From: JAGQOZ01 sp041399205
Lineage (GTDB): Bacteria; Planctomycetota; Planctomycetia; Pirellulales; Pirellulaceae
DNA: 64,000 nt
Reading direction: 5' to 3'
Assembly: GCA_041399205.1 (NCBI GenBank)
Contig: JAWKTK010000006.1
Coordinates: 248,001-312,000, forward strand
Each line of letters starts with the position of its first letter. The first letter of the stretch is position 1. Below, piece after piece: positions 45,949-54,806 of this stretch. A model generated the notes under the pieces. It saw only the letters and a program-made list of their open reading frames with translations, was not told where the DNA came from and searched no databases. The position numbers and the translations under genes are program-made.

Positions 45949-46965
45949 TCAATCAATCAACGGCGGTCCGCCGGACGGATTGCCGCGGAATAGAGCTTGT
46001 ACGTCACCTACCAGGACATCCCAGGTAAACCAGCGCGGATCTCGTCGATAGGGCGAACGCCAGTGGACCAAATCATTTAGTCCGCCTATCAGCCTTCCGC
46101 AAACGAAGGCGACGTCGGCAGCTAACAGGCCTGCGATTCCATAACGTTTGACCAAAAATCGGCGGCGAGAATTGTACCAATACTGGCCGCGTCGCTGTTT
46201 GGTTTGGCTAATGCCGGTCGCGGCACCTTCCAGGTGGACAATGTGCGAATCCGGAACCACTACCACTCGGAAACCAGCCTCGATCGCTCGCCAACAAAAG
46301 TCGACTTCCTCGAAGTACAAAAAATATCCTTCGTCCATCAGCCCGATTTTATCGAAGACTGCACGTCGCACCATCATCGCCGCGCCACAAACCCATTGGC
46401 ATTCCACTTCGTCGCCGTCTTCGATCGGAACACTGACGTCGAATTGTTTTAATGCGTTGCAAATGATGCCCAGGCGAGCTTGTGAGGCAAATTCGCTTAC
46501 CGGTGACGGTAGACGTCTAGCAGCCGTGTGAGGACTATCGTCCATCAGCGAAACATTGGCGCCAGCAATTCCCACAGCAGGATGGGATGCTAAGTATTCC
46601 ACTAGATCCAAGATCGCATTTGGTTTTACTATTGTGTCCGGATTCAATAACAGAACATAGTCAAATAGTTGATGATCAGCTATCTGTTGACGTACGACCG
46701 CATTATTTCCGGCAGCGAATCCTCCATTTCGGTCTAGCGGCATTACGGAGGCCCAAGTCCATTGTTTTAGTTCAATGGTGCTTCGAATGTGCTGCACGGA
46801 ATCATCGCCGGAAGCGTTGTCCGCCACGACAACACGCATATTGGGCAGGCGTTCCATTTCAGGATGTAAGCTGGCCAGCGTATTGCACGCATCATGTGGC
46901 GTACGATAGTTGACAATGACAACCAAGACAAATGACGTGTTAGCACTTTTTGAGTTTGGATTCAT
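45949..46965 (-). CDS. family 2 glycosyltransferase
   Basis: 338 residues from ATG 46965 (MNPNSKSANTSFVLVVIVNYRTP). GT2 signatures of the rhamnosyl/galactosyl type: VVIVNYRTPHDACNTL, VVVADNASGDDS, GGFAAGNNAVV, YVLLLNPDTIVKPNAILDLV (the DxD-like NPD site), VCGAAMMVRRAVFDKIGLMDEGYFLYFEEVDFCWRAIEAG and HLEGAATG. No membrane segment is visible. It likely adds a sugar to a surface polysaccharide, in line with the deacetylase and formyltransferase genes upstream on the same strand. The frame is open upstream of the ATG and joins the C-terminal part of the deacetylase, so a fusion protein cannot be excluded; no strong ribosome site supports the separate start. Confidence 0.88.
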   Translation of the reverse strand: MNPNSKSANTSFVLVVIVNYRTPHDACNTLASLHPEMERLPNMRVVVADNASGDDSVQHIRSTIELKQWTWASVMPLDRNGGFAAGNNAVVRQQIADHQLFDYVLLLNPDTIVKPNAILDLVEYLASHPAVGIAGANVSLMDDSPHTAARRLPSPVSEFASQARLGIICNALKQFDVSVPIEDGDEVECQWVCGAAMMVRRAVFDKIGLMDEGYFLYFEEVDFCWRAIEAGFRVVVVPDSHIVHLEGAATGISQTKQRRGQYWYNSRRRFLVKRYGIAGLLAADVAFVCGRLIGGLNDLVHWRSPYRRDPRWFTWDVLVGDVQALFRGNPSGGPPLID

Positions 46966-47999
46966 GATGTATGTTTCTTGTTTGGCATTACAGTTGGATT
47001 TACCCGTACAACGTTTCTTTATCGCTTTAAGGATTGGACGACCGAACAATTCCGTAGCAACTCCATTCTCCGTTTCTATTCGTTCTAGTGAAGCGGGGCA
47101 AGTTCCCCAGGCACTACTGCCAGCGGTACCCAATAAACAGGTGAATACTCCGGAATTGGCCACCTGTTGTTCTAAATTCCGCTGAAGACGGTCTCAAAGG
47201 ATAAGCGAACGGCATCTGCTTTTTAAACCGAGTTCCGCCTTCAACTGCGCGCCCTGGCTCCATGATTTCTCGGTGCATTTCATCTGTATCCAACGAAGAA
47301 CAAAAGGGATGCGTATGAGTATAAACCCCACCACATGACCTCGAGAAATCCACTTTCGCATATCGTCGTAATCCAAGTAGACATGGTGCTGTTCCACCAG
47401 TCGATCCATTGCGGGCATCTGGCTGGATTCCCAAAGTCGATCCGTCAATTCAGCTCGTTGCGAGTTGGACCAGCGTCGAGTGACCGCGAGCTGGCGACTT
47501 GCATTCGCCAATGTGGCCGCCGAATTATCGACTTGCTTGAGATAATCGAGTGTCGCATCGCCCTTTTCACCACAGATAGCGCGTATCGCATGTTGCCACA
47601 TTAGTTTTTGGTTGTGTACGCACATCGAGTTCTAAAAACAGTAGCCGGGACGCCAACGGCTTCCATTGCGTCCAATGCACCGCTACCTATCAGATCAAAT
47701 CCGTCGTCAAAGTCACACGCCACCGGTTTGCCAACAGGTGGTTCTTCTAGGCTCATAACGGTGTTCATATCCAAGCATTGAAAACGCTCGGAAAGAAATC
47801 GCATCTCATCGGCAAATTTTTGTAACTCGATACCACCAAAAAGCTTCATCTGCGGCTGATCTCGTCGCCAAACACCGTGATAAAACACAATGCTTATTCG
47901 CGATTGAAAATAGCCGTTCACAAGCGTTCGCATGGACTTTGATGCAAGTGCGCGGCCGGCGGTGCGATAGACCCATTCTTTACTGTGCCGAATTGACAT
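46966..47999 (-). pseudogene. polysaccharide deacetylase (NodB/CE4-like), frameshifted
   Basis: Start at 47999, overlapping the formyltransferase by 20 bases. Segment 1 (47601-47999): ISIVFYHGV, VACDFDDGFDLIGSGALDAMEAVGVPATVF, with the DDG motif I of CE4. After a shift near 47625 comes VHNQKLMWQHAI (to about 47340). After a missing G at 47326-47329 comes YTHTHPF (HxxxH-like motif II) and FAYP. After two missing bases near 47196 comes DRLQRNLEQQVANSGVFTCLLGT, LERIETENG and the end. The CE4 metal ligands (D, H, H) are present. Probably one enzyme of about 330 residues acting on a polysaccharide or lipid-linked sugar. The 3' boundary is uncertain because the frame runs into the GT2 gene. Confidence 0.7.
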
Positions 48000-48933
48000 G
48001 GTAGACCAGCTCCCAGATGGTGTTCTTTAACTCTACGACAGCGGCCTCTCGATTTTCCAATTTTCCAATAGTCTTTCGTAATCGCATCGCCCGAACATGT
48101 TTTTCACAGATTCTCTGCTTGATAGCGCGTTGATAGCCAGTGTCACGGTACACGGTCCATTCGTATTCAAATTGAAGATGAAATGGACGGCCCTGCGGCA
48201 CAGAAACGAATGACGCTCCGCGCTCAAGGTCCTTCAAGAATCTCGAGTACATCTCCACGGCTCCTCGGATTGTTTTGATAAACTGCCGACCTGGCGTATC
48301 ATTCGGTTCGATGTCGGGAAGAAAATGGCCCAAAATGTCGCCGCCGTCCACTATGGGGCTCATATGCATGAGTGTTCCGCCGGTCATGTATGGTTGCCGG
48401 TTCGCAAACGTCCAGTAGATGGTTCGAGAACCATTGTAGATTGGCGAAATCCCTGTGTGAAAATTCAACATCAGCGGACACGATTCGATCAATTTGCGCC
48501 GATAGATTGGACCACCCGAGCAAAGCAGAACGTCTGGACGAAACTTCGAAATTTCAGCGATGCCGCTCGGTGAATTGACGTCTGCAATCGGAACGGCGAT
48601 GGGAGCAACAAGCTTTTGATAGTCTTCACGCGCTTGGGGCATGAGGTCTTGTTCGGCTTGAGCGACATCCTGTTTTTCGTCCCAACCTTGCAGTTTCTTG
48701 ATGGAAGCCATCTTCTTGAGGCAGTGAAACACCCAGCCATTGTTTTTGATGTTCTTTTTCCGCAACTTGCGGCTTTCGTCGCGGCTAAAGCTGCGTCGTT
48801 GCGGATGAAATACGGCAACCAAGTTGTGGTGCTTTGCAATCTCGGCACATAAATACTGATGGTAACCTTCTGATTGTGTAGTAATGATTCCAACATTCAC
48901 GTGTTGATTTCCTACGGTGGTGAGTTCTGCCAT
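47980..48933 (-). CDS. formyltransferase-domain protein in surface-sugar cluster
   Basis: 317 residues with TAGGAAA upstream of the start. The formyltransferase fold is recognised by RPDVLLCSGGPIYRRKLIESCPLMLNFHTGISPIYNGSRT, which holds the catalytic Asn-x-His region, and by the later MSPIVDGGDILGHFLP with the catalytic Asp. The length suits ArnA/Fmt-like enzymes that transfer a formyl group from N10-formyl-H4-folate. The genomic setting (20-base overlap with the deacetylase, then GT2) points to N-formylation of an amino sugar rather than of Met-tRNA; this is inference. Cytoplasmic. Confidence 0.85.
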   Translation of the reverse strand: MAELTTVGNQHVNVGIITTQSEGYHQYLCAEIAKHHNLVAVFHPQRRSFSRDESRKLRKKNIKNNGWVFHCLKKMASIKKLQGWDEKQDVAQAEQDLMPQAREDYQKLVAPIAVPIADVNSPSGIAEISKFRPDVLLCSGGPIYRRKLIESCPLMLNFHTGISPIYNGSRTIYWTFANRQPYMTGGTLMHMSPIVDGGDILGHFLPDIEPNDTPGRQFIKTIRGAVEMYSRFLKDLERGASFVSVPQGRPFHLQFEYEWTVYRDTGYQRAIKQRICEKHVRAMRLRKTIGKLENREAAVVELKNTIWELVYHVNSAQ

Positions 48934-49077
48934 GTGTAATTTCCTAGCTTACACGCCGCCTTGGTGTCGCGGAATCGATACATCGCCTCCCCGGCGCAAG
49001 TGCCGCCGTCACCGGAAGATAGTTTCATGCTGAATATACCGATTTCGACGGCAGCGTCACGAACGACACGCCCCGGT

Positions 49078-50094
49078 TTATCGCATCAGTCCGGGGATCA
49101 CATCCAAGTCCAGCGCATCGGATTCTGCCAAACGCAAACGTTCCACGGCCAGTGCTCCCATTACGGCGTTGTCTGTGCACATGGAAAGGGGCGCGAAGTG
49201 CAATTCGATACTGTGTTTTTCCGCCGCCAGATGCAGTTGTTGTCGAAACAACCGGTTCGCCGCAACTCCGCCACCCACACATAATACTCGTCGGCCCGCT
49301 TGCTGAATCGCTTGCAGCGCCTTTCCGACCAAGCAGTCGACCACCGCTGCTTCAAAGCTGGCTGCCAAGTCCGCCTTTTGCTGCGCTGTCAACGCTACCG
49401 ACGAAAGGTCCACTTTACCGGGCCCGGTGATGGCATAGCGAACCGCCGTCTTCAAGCCACTGAAGCTAAACGCCAGTCGATCTTCTTTCAGAAACGAACG
49501 AGGAAACGAATAGGCCGCAGGATTCCCTTGTTCGGCCAACTTGGACAGCGCCGGTCCGCCGGGAAACGCTAAGCCCAGCATGCTGCCTACTTTGTCGAAC
49601 GCTTCTCCGGCGGCGTCATCAATGGTCCCGCCCAATAAGGTCAACTTGGTAGGCGATTCGCAATCGAACAGAGACGTATGGCCACCACTGACGGCAAATC
49701 CGACGCAGGGATAGACATTTCGCTGAGCGGCAATTTGGCACGCGTAGATATGAGCATGAACGTGATTGATTCCGACCAAGGGAATGTCCAGCACCAAAGC
49801 CAACGTTTTGGCGGCCATTAAGGAAATGACGGTGATCCGGCGAGCCCCAGTGTGTTGGCAACGGCCACCGCATCAAGCTGATCCAGCCGCACGTGTGTGC
49901 TCGTTCAACGCCAATTGCATCACCGGCAGAATTCTTTCCAGATGAGCTCGTGCGGCAATTTCCGGAACAACACCATGAAACTGTTCGTGCAAGGACTCTT
50001 GCGTGGCGACGGCCTGTCCCAGCACTTGTAATTCATCAGTCACCACCGCTGCCGCGGTTTCGTCACAGGTGCTTTCCAGTGTTAGCACGATCAT
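49078..50094 (-). pseudogene. tsaD: tRNA N6-threonylcarbamoyladenosine transferase TsaD, frameshifted twice
   Basis: TsaD makes t6A37 of ANN-decoding tRNAs with TsaB, TsaC and TsaE. The N-terminal part (49873-50094) has VLTLESTCDETAAAVV and HLERILPVM, including the metal-binding His region (AARAH). The C-terminal part (49078-49818) has GINHVHAHIYACQIA (second metal site), GFAVSGGHTSLF, FDKVGSMLGLAFPGGPALSKLAEQ, FSFSGLKTAVRY, CVGGGVAANRLFRQQL and CTDNAVMGALA. Between them one CA unit is missing from GTGTGTG at 49891-49900 (plus strand) and one base near 49821-49835; correction gives 339 residues, the usual size. The stretch also reads TLGLAGSPSFP where family members have TPGLAGSLLVG, so substitutions are present too. 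It overlaps the S41 protease gene by 4 bases (ATGA type). Confidence 0.85.
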
Positions 50095-51515
50095 TCGTCT
50101 TTTCCTTGAGGGTTCGACGAAATCGGTTGGGACGTCACCAACGCGTCCGCTAGATACTGCAGTGCCGTTTGCAATTGACGGTCGACAATTTCTTCCTTCG
50201 TCTTGTCGTGCTTGTTGGCTTCTTGTGGATTCGCCTGCAAGACATCTCGATCATCATACGCGCGCAGCAACTGAGCGACTTCGTTGGGAGTTGTTTCGAC
50301 CAAGAAACCGTCACTGGGCGAAACACCCCATTGATCGTTTTCGCTGGCGCCTATCTCACGATGAATAGTTTTGCCCGAAGGACGAACATAGCCGGCTGTT
50401 GTCAGCTTCAAAGCACTACGGCCTCCTTCCAGTTCAACGACGTTTTGAACGCTTCCTTTGCCCCACGACCGTTCGCCCACCACGACCGCTCGATCATGGT
50501 CCTGCAGCGCCGCCGCCACAATTTCGCTGGCGCTAGCGCTGTAATGATTAATTAAAACGACCACTGGCAGCTGGGGAAATTGCGTTTCTGGTCTCGCGGT
50601 CCAAACGCGAGATTCCACGTTGCGTCCTTGCGTGCTGACGATGGTCCCGGACGACAGAAACATGTCTGAGATATCAATGGCAGCCGAAAGCAGACCGCCA
50701 GGATTGAAGCGAAGGTCCAAGATCAAACCTCGAGCACCTTCGTCCACCAAGGTTTGTAAATGCTGCCGCAGGCTCGCCGCAGTCTGGTGGCTGAATACCG
50801 AAATGCGAATGTAGCCCCATTTTTTTTCTGGATTCGCCCAAAAATCCCATTGCCCATCTGGCTGGCGACGGATGCCGACAACTGTTTCCACCTTGACGGT
50901 TTCACGAACCATTTTGATTTTCTCTACGGCGCCATCGTGCTGGTGCCGAACGGTTAGTTCGATGGGTTCGCCCACTTTTCCCTTCAAAAGTCCGGCAGCT
51001 TCAGCCTGCGAGATTTCCAAAGTCGATTGACCATTGATTTCCATGATCCAATCTTCGGCCAATACGCCAGCTCGATACGCAGGTGCTCCCAACAGCGGAG
51101 TAATCACTGTCAGTCGTTGGTCGACTTCGGCAAAACGAATCCCAATGCCGCCAAATTCGCTGTTGACGCCGGTCTTGAAATCGTCCATTTCGTCAGGCGA
51201 AATATATTCGGAATAGGGATCCAACTTGGACAAAACACCTTGAATGGCGGCCTCCATGATTTCGCGACGACTGATCGGCGACACATAATTGCGTTCCACC
51301 TGGTCAACCGTGTCGGCAAATAGTTTTAGCAATTCATAGTATTCTTCGTCTGCGGGTGCCGAACGGGCGACTAGTTCATCTGGGCCATCCGTGACTATAG
51401 AGTCGGGCTGGACCTGGAGCACTTCAGGAATGGGCTCCTGCGGAATTGCCCATTGATTCCACGCCAAGATCTGGCCGTAGAAAAGGCAAAAGAATGGATA
51501 ACAACGGTGGTTCAT
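50091..51515 (-). CDS. S41 C-terminal processing peptidase
   Basis: 474 residues. A short hydrophobic N-terminus (YPFFCLFYGQILAWNQWA) may be a signal segment. Then: YVSPISRREIMEAAIQGVLSKLDPYSEYISPDEM (cap), a PDZ domain (FGGIGIRFAEVDQRLTVITPLLGAPAYRAGV), and the protease core RGLILDLRFNPGGLLSAAIDISDMFL, NHYSASASEIVAAALQDHDRAVVVGERSWGKGSVQ. The catalytic Ser lies in SASASE and the Lys in SWGKGS. Known members degrade or trim proteins from the C-terminus in the periplasm. The stop overlaps the tsaD start (ATGA), so they are co-transcribed. Confidence 0.93.
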   Translation of the reverse strand: MNHRCYPFFCLFYGQILAWNQWAIPQEPIPEVLQVQPDSIVTDGPDELVARSAPADEEYYELLKLFADTVDQVERNYVSPISRREIMEAAIQGVLSKLDPYSEYISPDEMDDFKTGVNSEFGGIGIRFAEVDQRLTVITPLLGAPAYRAGVLAEDWIMEINGQSTLEISQAEAAGLLKGKVGEPIELTVRHQHDGAVEKIKMVRETVKVETVVGIRRQPDGQWDFWANPEKKWGYIRISVFSHQTAASLRQHLQTLVDEGARGLILDLRFNPGGLLSAAIDISDMFLSSGTIVSTQGRNVESRVWTARPETQFPQLPVVVLINHYSASASEIVAAALQDHDRAVVVGERSWGKGSVQNVVELEGGRSALKLTTAGYVRPSGKTIHREIGASENDQWGVSPSDGFLVETTPNEVAQLLRAYDDRDVLQANPQEANKHDKTKEEIVDRQLQTALQYLADALVTSQPISSNPQGKDE

Positions 51516-51820
51516 AACAAGTTGTCAACTTTCCCGCGTAGTTGGCCGGTCGATTGTGGCCGCGAAAAGAAATGGTCGAGCCTGTTCCCAATGCATTGCG
51601 GTGACCGTCCGGAACCAACCGTGAATTCGATCCATTCTGGCTTGCAGGCGGTTGTTCACCATAAAACTGTCGGTAGACTCGCTTTTCCGAACAACTTAAT
51701 CCAGCTATAGTCGATTCTATTTCGGGCACATTCATATTACTCGCAAGTATATCGCTGCCACCCGGCCATCGACAAGTTCTGCGTCGGCAGCTTGCTGAAA
51801 ACCGACGGAAAGGTATTTCG
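51516..51820. other. intergenic region between divergent S41 protease and thiamine-binding genes
   Basis: About 305 bases. Only shadow frames are present. It contains AT-rich stretches suitable for two divergent promoters, and GGAAAGG before the downstream start. Confidence 0.5.
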
Positions 51821-52129
51821 ATGGTACTGTTAGAATTTAGCATCACGCCGCTGGGGAAAGGGGAAAGCGTCAGCCCTTATGTTGCTAGGAGCTTGGACAT
51901 CATTTCCAAAAGTGGATTAAGCTATCAATTGCACGCCATGGGAACCATTGTGGAAGGCGAGCTTCCCGCGGTATTAAGTGTTCTGCAAGAATGCCTGGAA
52001 GCCTTGGCGGCCGATTCGGATCGGATTTCTTGTTCGGCCAAACTGGACTATCGAAAAGGCGCATCTGGCCGATTAAAGAGTAAAGTCGAAAGTGTCGAGC
52101 GACATTTGGGTCGAAAGCTGGAAACGTAA
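51821..52129 (+). CDS. MTH1187-family (DUF77) thiamine-binding protein
   Basis: 102 residues; start ATG 51821, with GGAAAGG upstream. Family marks: MVLLEFSITPLGKGESVSPYVARSLDIISKSGLSYQLHAMGTIVEGEL and RISCSAKLDYRKGASGRLKSKVESVERHLG. MTH1187 proteins are small ferredoxin-fold oligomers; several have been shown to bind thiamine. The role in the cell is not settled; a cytoplasmic thiamine buffer is usual in annotation. lhgO begins 60 bases downstream in the same direction. Confidence 0.9.
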   Translation: MVLLEFSITPLGKGESVSPYVARSLDIISKSGLSYQLHAMGTIVEGELPAVLSVLQECLEALAADSDRISCSAKLDYRKGASGRLKSKVESVERHLGRKLET

Positions 52130-52189
52130 TTTCTTCGAATCCCGTCGTCACTGGCTTTGTATCGTGTTTTTTTGCCGAGTGTAATTGAT

Positions 52190-53395
52190 ATGGCGCAAAC
52201 GGAAACGGACGTGGTAATCATTGGCGGCGGAATCGTCGGGTTAGCCACCGCGTATCAGTTAATCATGCGTTTTCCGCGACTACAAATTACGTTGCTGGAA
52301 AAAGAACGCGAAGTCGGCATGCATCAGACGGGACACAATTCAGGCGTCTTGCATTCTGGAATCTACTACAAACCAGGATCATTGAAAGCCAAAAACTGTC
52401 GCGACGGCAAAGTGGCCATGGAGCAATTTTGCACGGACCACGGAATTGAATTCGACCGGTGTGGCAAAGTGATTGTGGCCACGTCGGACAACGAACTCGA
52501 TTCGCTCCAACGGATTTATGAACGAGGCCAAGCCAACGGAATTCGCTGTGAATTGATCGACCAAGCTCGTCTGGCCGAATTAGAACCGCACGCTGCTGGT
52601 ATCAAAGCGATTCACGTGCCTGAAACAGGGATTGTCAACTACGGTCAAGTCTGCCTGAAGTTGGCCCAAATTATCCAGCACAAAGGAGCGACGGTGGAAT
52701 TGTCGTCCGCCGTGCAACAGATTCATCGCAGTTCAGAACGAGCGACCGTGGTGACTAGTCGAGACGAAATTAGAACTCGCTGGATCATCAACTGTGCCGG
52801 CCTACATTCGGATCGCATCAGCAAACTGTCCGGACAAGATCCGCACGCGAAAATTGTGCCGTTCCGAGGCGAATACTATGTCCTTAAACCTGAAGCGTAT
52901 CGACTTTGCAAGAACTTGATTTACCCGGTTCCCAATTCGAACTTTCCGTTTCTGGGCGTTCATTTCACTCGCATGATTGACGGTTCCGTCGAATGCGGTC
53001 CCAATGCGGTTCTGGCATTTGCGCGTGAAGGGTATCGCATGCTAGACATCAATGTGTACGACTTGTTCGAATCGTTGACATATCCGGGATTTTTGAAGTT
53101 GGCGGCGAAATATTGGCGAGTCGGTGCGGGTGAAATCTGGCGTTCCATCAGCAAGCCGGCATTCGTCAAAGCACTGCAAAGACTGATTCCAGAGATTCGA
53201 TCGGATCAGCTAGAATCGGCACCGGCTGGCGTACGAGCTCAAGCCGTTTCCGCTGACGGAAACATGGTGGACGACTTCTTGATTCTAGACGCAGATCGCA
53301 TCATCAACGTTTGTAACGCACCATCACCAGCGGCGACTTCTTCCTTGAATATTGGTCAATCGATTGTGGACAAGTTGGCCGCCAGATTGAACTAG
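52190..53395 (+). CDS. lhgO: L-2-hydroxyglutarate oxidase
   Basis: LhgO oxidises L-2-hydroxyglutarate to 2-oxoglutarate with FAD. The start is ATG 52190, where MAQTETDVVIIGGGIVGLATAYQLI begins with the FAD Rossmann motif GGGIVG. Family marks: LLEKEREVGMHQTGHNSGVLHSGIYYKPGSLKAKNC, IKAIHVPETGIVNYGQV, NCAGLHSDRISKLSG, PFRGEYYVLKPE, LGVHFTRMIDGSVECGPNAVLAFAREGY, and the FAD-closing GNMVDDFLIL with NAPSPAATSSLNIG. 401 residues, the usual length. The protein is probably peripheral at the membrane. A hairpin terminator separates it from the convergent next gene. Confidence 0.95.
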   Translation: MAQTETDVVIIGGGIVGLATAYQLIMRFPRLQITLLEKEREVGMHQTGHNSGVLHSGIYYKPGSLKAKNCRDGKVAMEQFCTDHGIEFDRCGKVIVATSDNELDSLQRIYERGQANGIRCELIDQARLAELEPHAAGIKAIHVPETGIVNYGQVCLKLAQIIQHKGATVELSSAVQQIHRSSERATVVTSRDEIRTRWIINCAGLHSDRISKLSGQDPHAKIVPFRGEYYVLKPEAYRLCKNLIYPVPNSNFPFLGVHFTRMIDGSVECGPNAVLAFAREGYRMLDINVYDLFESLTYPGFLKLAAKYWRVGAGEIWRSISKPAFVKALQRLIPEIRSDQLESAPAGVRAQAVSADGNMVDDFLILDADRIINVCNAPSPAATSSLNIGQSIVDKLAARLN

Positions 53396-53398
53396 CCA

Positions 53399-53437
53399 GG
53401 CGGCGCGTCATTTTTCGCAGCCGCCAAGACAATTTTT
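53399..53437. terminator. hairpin terminator between convergent genes
   Basis: Stem GGCGGC (53399-53404) / GCCGCC (53420-53425), followed by AAGACAATTTTTG. It starts only a few bases after the lhgO stop and lies near the stop of the convergent gene. Confidence 0.55.
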
Positions 53438-53464
53438 GCTGGGCGAATCGACATATCTTGTCAA

Positions 53465-54570
53465 TTAACGCCATTCGCCAGAATTCGGGTCGTACGTTTG
53501 CGAATTCGTTCCGCCGTTACCGTCCGGAGTCGTGCGTTCGCCACTGATTCGATTACCACGCCCATCGAATGATTCCACGGTAGTGCCGGTCCACTGACCA
53601 TCATCGTCATACGTTTGTGTGGTGGTCGTGCGACCGCCGTCAGCGTTTGTCCGAGTTGTCTGACGTTCGCGCAACATGCCTCGGTCATTGTACGTTTCAC
53701 GGGACCTGCCAATGCGGTTGCCATCGGCGTCCAAATCAACATATTCGTCCGTCCAACCACCGTCCAAGTTCCGAATGTGATGACGAGCAATTCGTCCTCC
53801 CGGCCGATCCGTTGATTCCGTGTTGTCATCCTCCGCAACCGGCTCCCATTCACCACTTTCTGGATTGTAGGATTCACGCTGAATGTTTCCGTCCTGGTCA
53901 ACGTGCGTTTCTGGCCACCCGTCCGTCGACCATCTGCGTCAAATGATTCGGTGGTAGAACCCGTCCACTTACCGTCCTCGTCATAGTTGTCGGTGGTTGT
54001 CGTTCGGTTGCCGTCTTCGTCTACGCGAATAGTTTGGCGTTCACGTAAAACACCACTTCGATCATACGTTTCGAAGGTCCGCCCAATGCGGTTTCCATCT
54101 TGATCGTAGTCAACATATTCGTCTGTCCATCCTCCGTCGGCTCGACGAATAACGTGATGCGCGCGTCGAGCACCTTGTTGCGGTTGCTGATTTGCCTGGT
54201 CTTGCACAGCCGAACCTTCGTCAGATTCAGTTCGATCTGCCTCGCCGCCACCCGCTGGATCATTGTCGGCGCCATCTTGCAATCCCGAATCATCTCGATT
54301 CGGTCCGTCAAACAAGACCTGAGGTCCAGCGAAGACGAAATCTGCCGATACGTCAGCAATCTCGACCGTCTCGGCTGGTTCGATGCCAGCGATTCCGGCA
54401 GGACCGATCAACATCGAATTTGCCAAATGACCAATCGCTTGTACGTCTGCTATCGGAACTGCGGCGGTTTCGGGGACAGCCGCAACCAAGTCAGCTGCCA
54501 TCAAGCGACGGTCCTCGAGTGGCTGGAACGAACAAGTTTTTCTTTGGCTTGGGGAATGCTTGCGAGTCAT
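53465..54570 (-). pseudogene. LEPR-XLL-type protein with two tandem Asp/Gly/Thr-rich modules (frameshifted once)
   Basis: Start ATG 54570, with GAAAGGCC upstream. LEDRRLMAADLVAAVPE is a LEPR-XLL box; an acidic linker with Gln follows. Then a module of about 100 residues occurs twice: GGWTDEYVDYDQDGNRIGRT, FETYDRSGVLRERQT, DGNRTTTTDNYDEDGKWTG, TTESFDADGRRTGG, and again GGWTDEYVDLDADGNRIGRS, RETYNDRGMLRERQTTR, DGGRTTTTQTYDDDGQWTG, TTVESFDGRGNRISGERTT. The join is broken by an A missing from the TTT (plus strand) at 53908-53910. Corrected length 368 residues, ending at 53465. The YxxDG pattern recalls YD-type repeats, but I do not recognise the family. No dockerin module. Confidence 0.78.
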
Positions 54571-54806
54571 GGTTTTGGCCTTTCGTTTCGAATAGGATTT
54601 GACTTGGTGGTTGCCCTAGCAACGCGTCCTCACCCTATCCATGGAAGGCTTGGCCAATTACCCGACACGATGGCCGCATATTTTCTAAAACTTTTTCTGT
54701 CGCTGGTCGCATCACCAGAAATGCCTGGGTAAATTCGGCGAAATGCGTTACAATGCGAGACTTTTAGTTCTCGGCCAATTCTAAAGAAAATTGCATGGAG
54801 GTTGTG

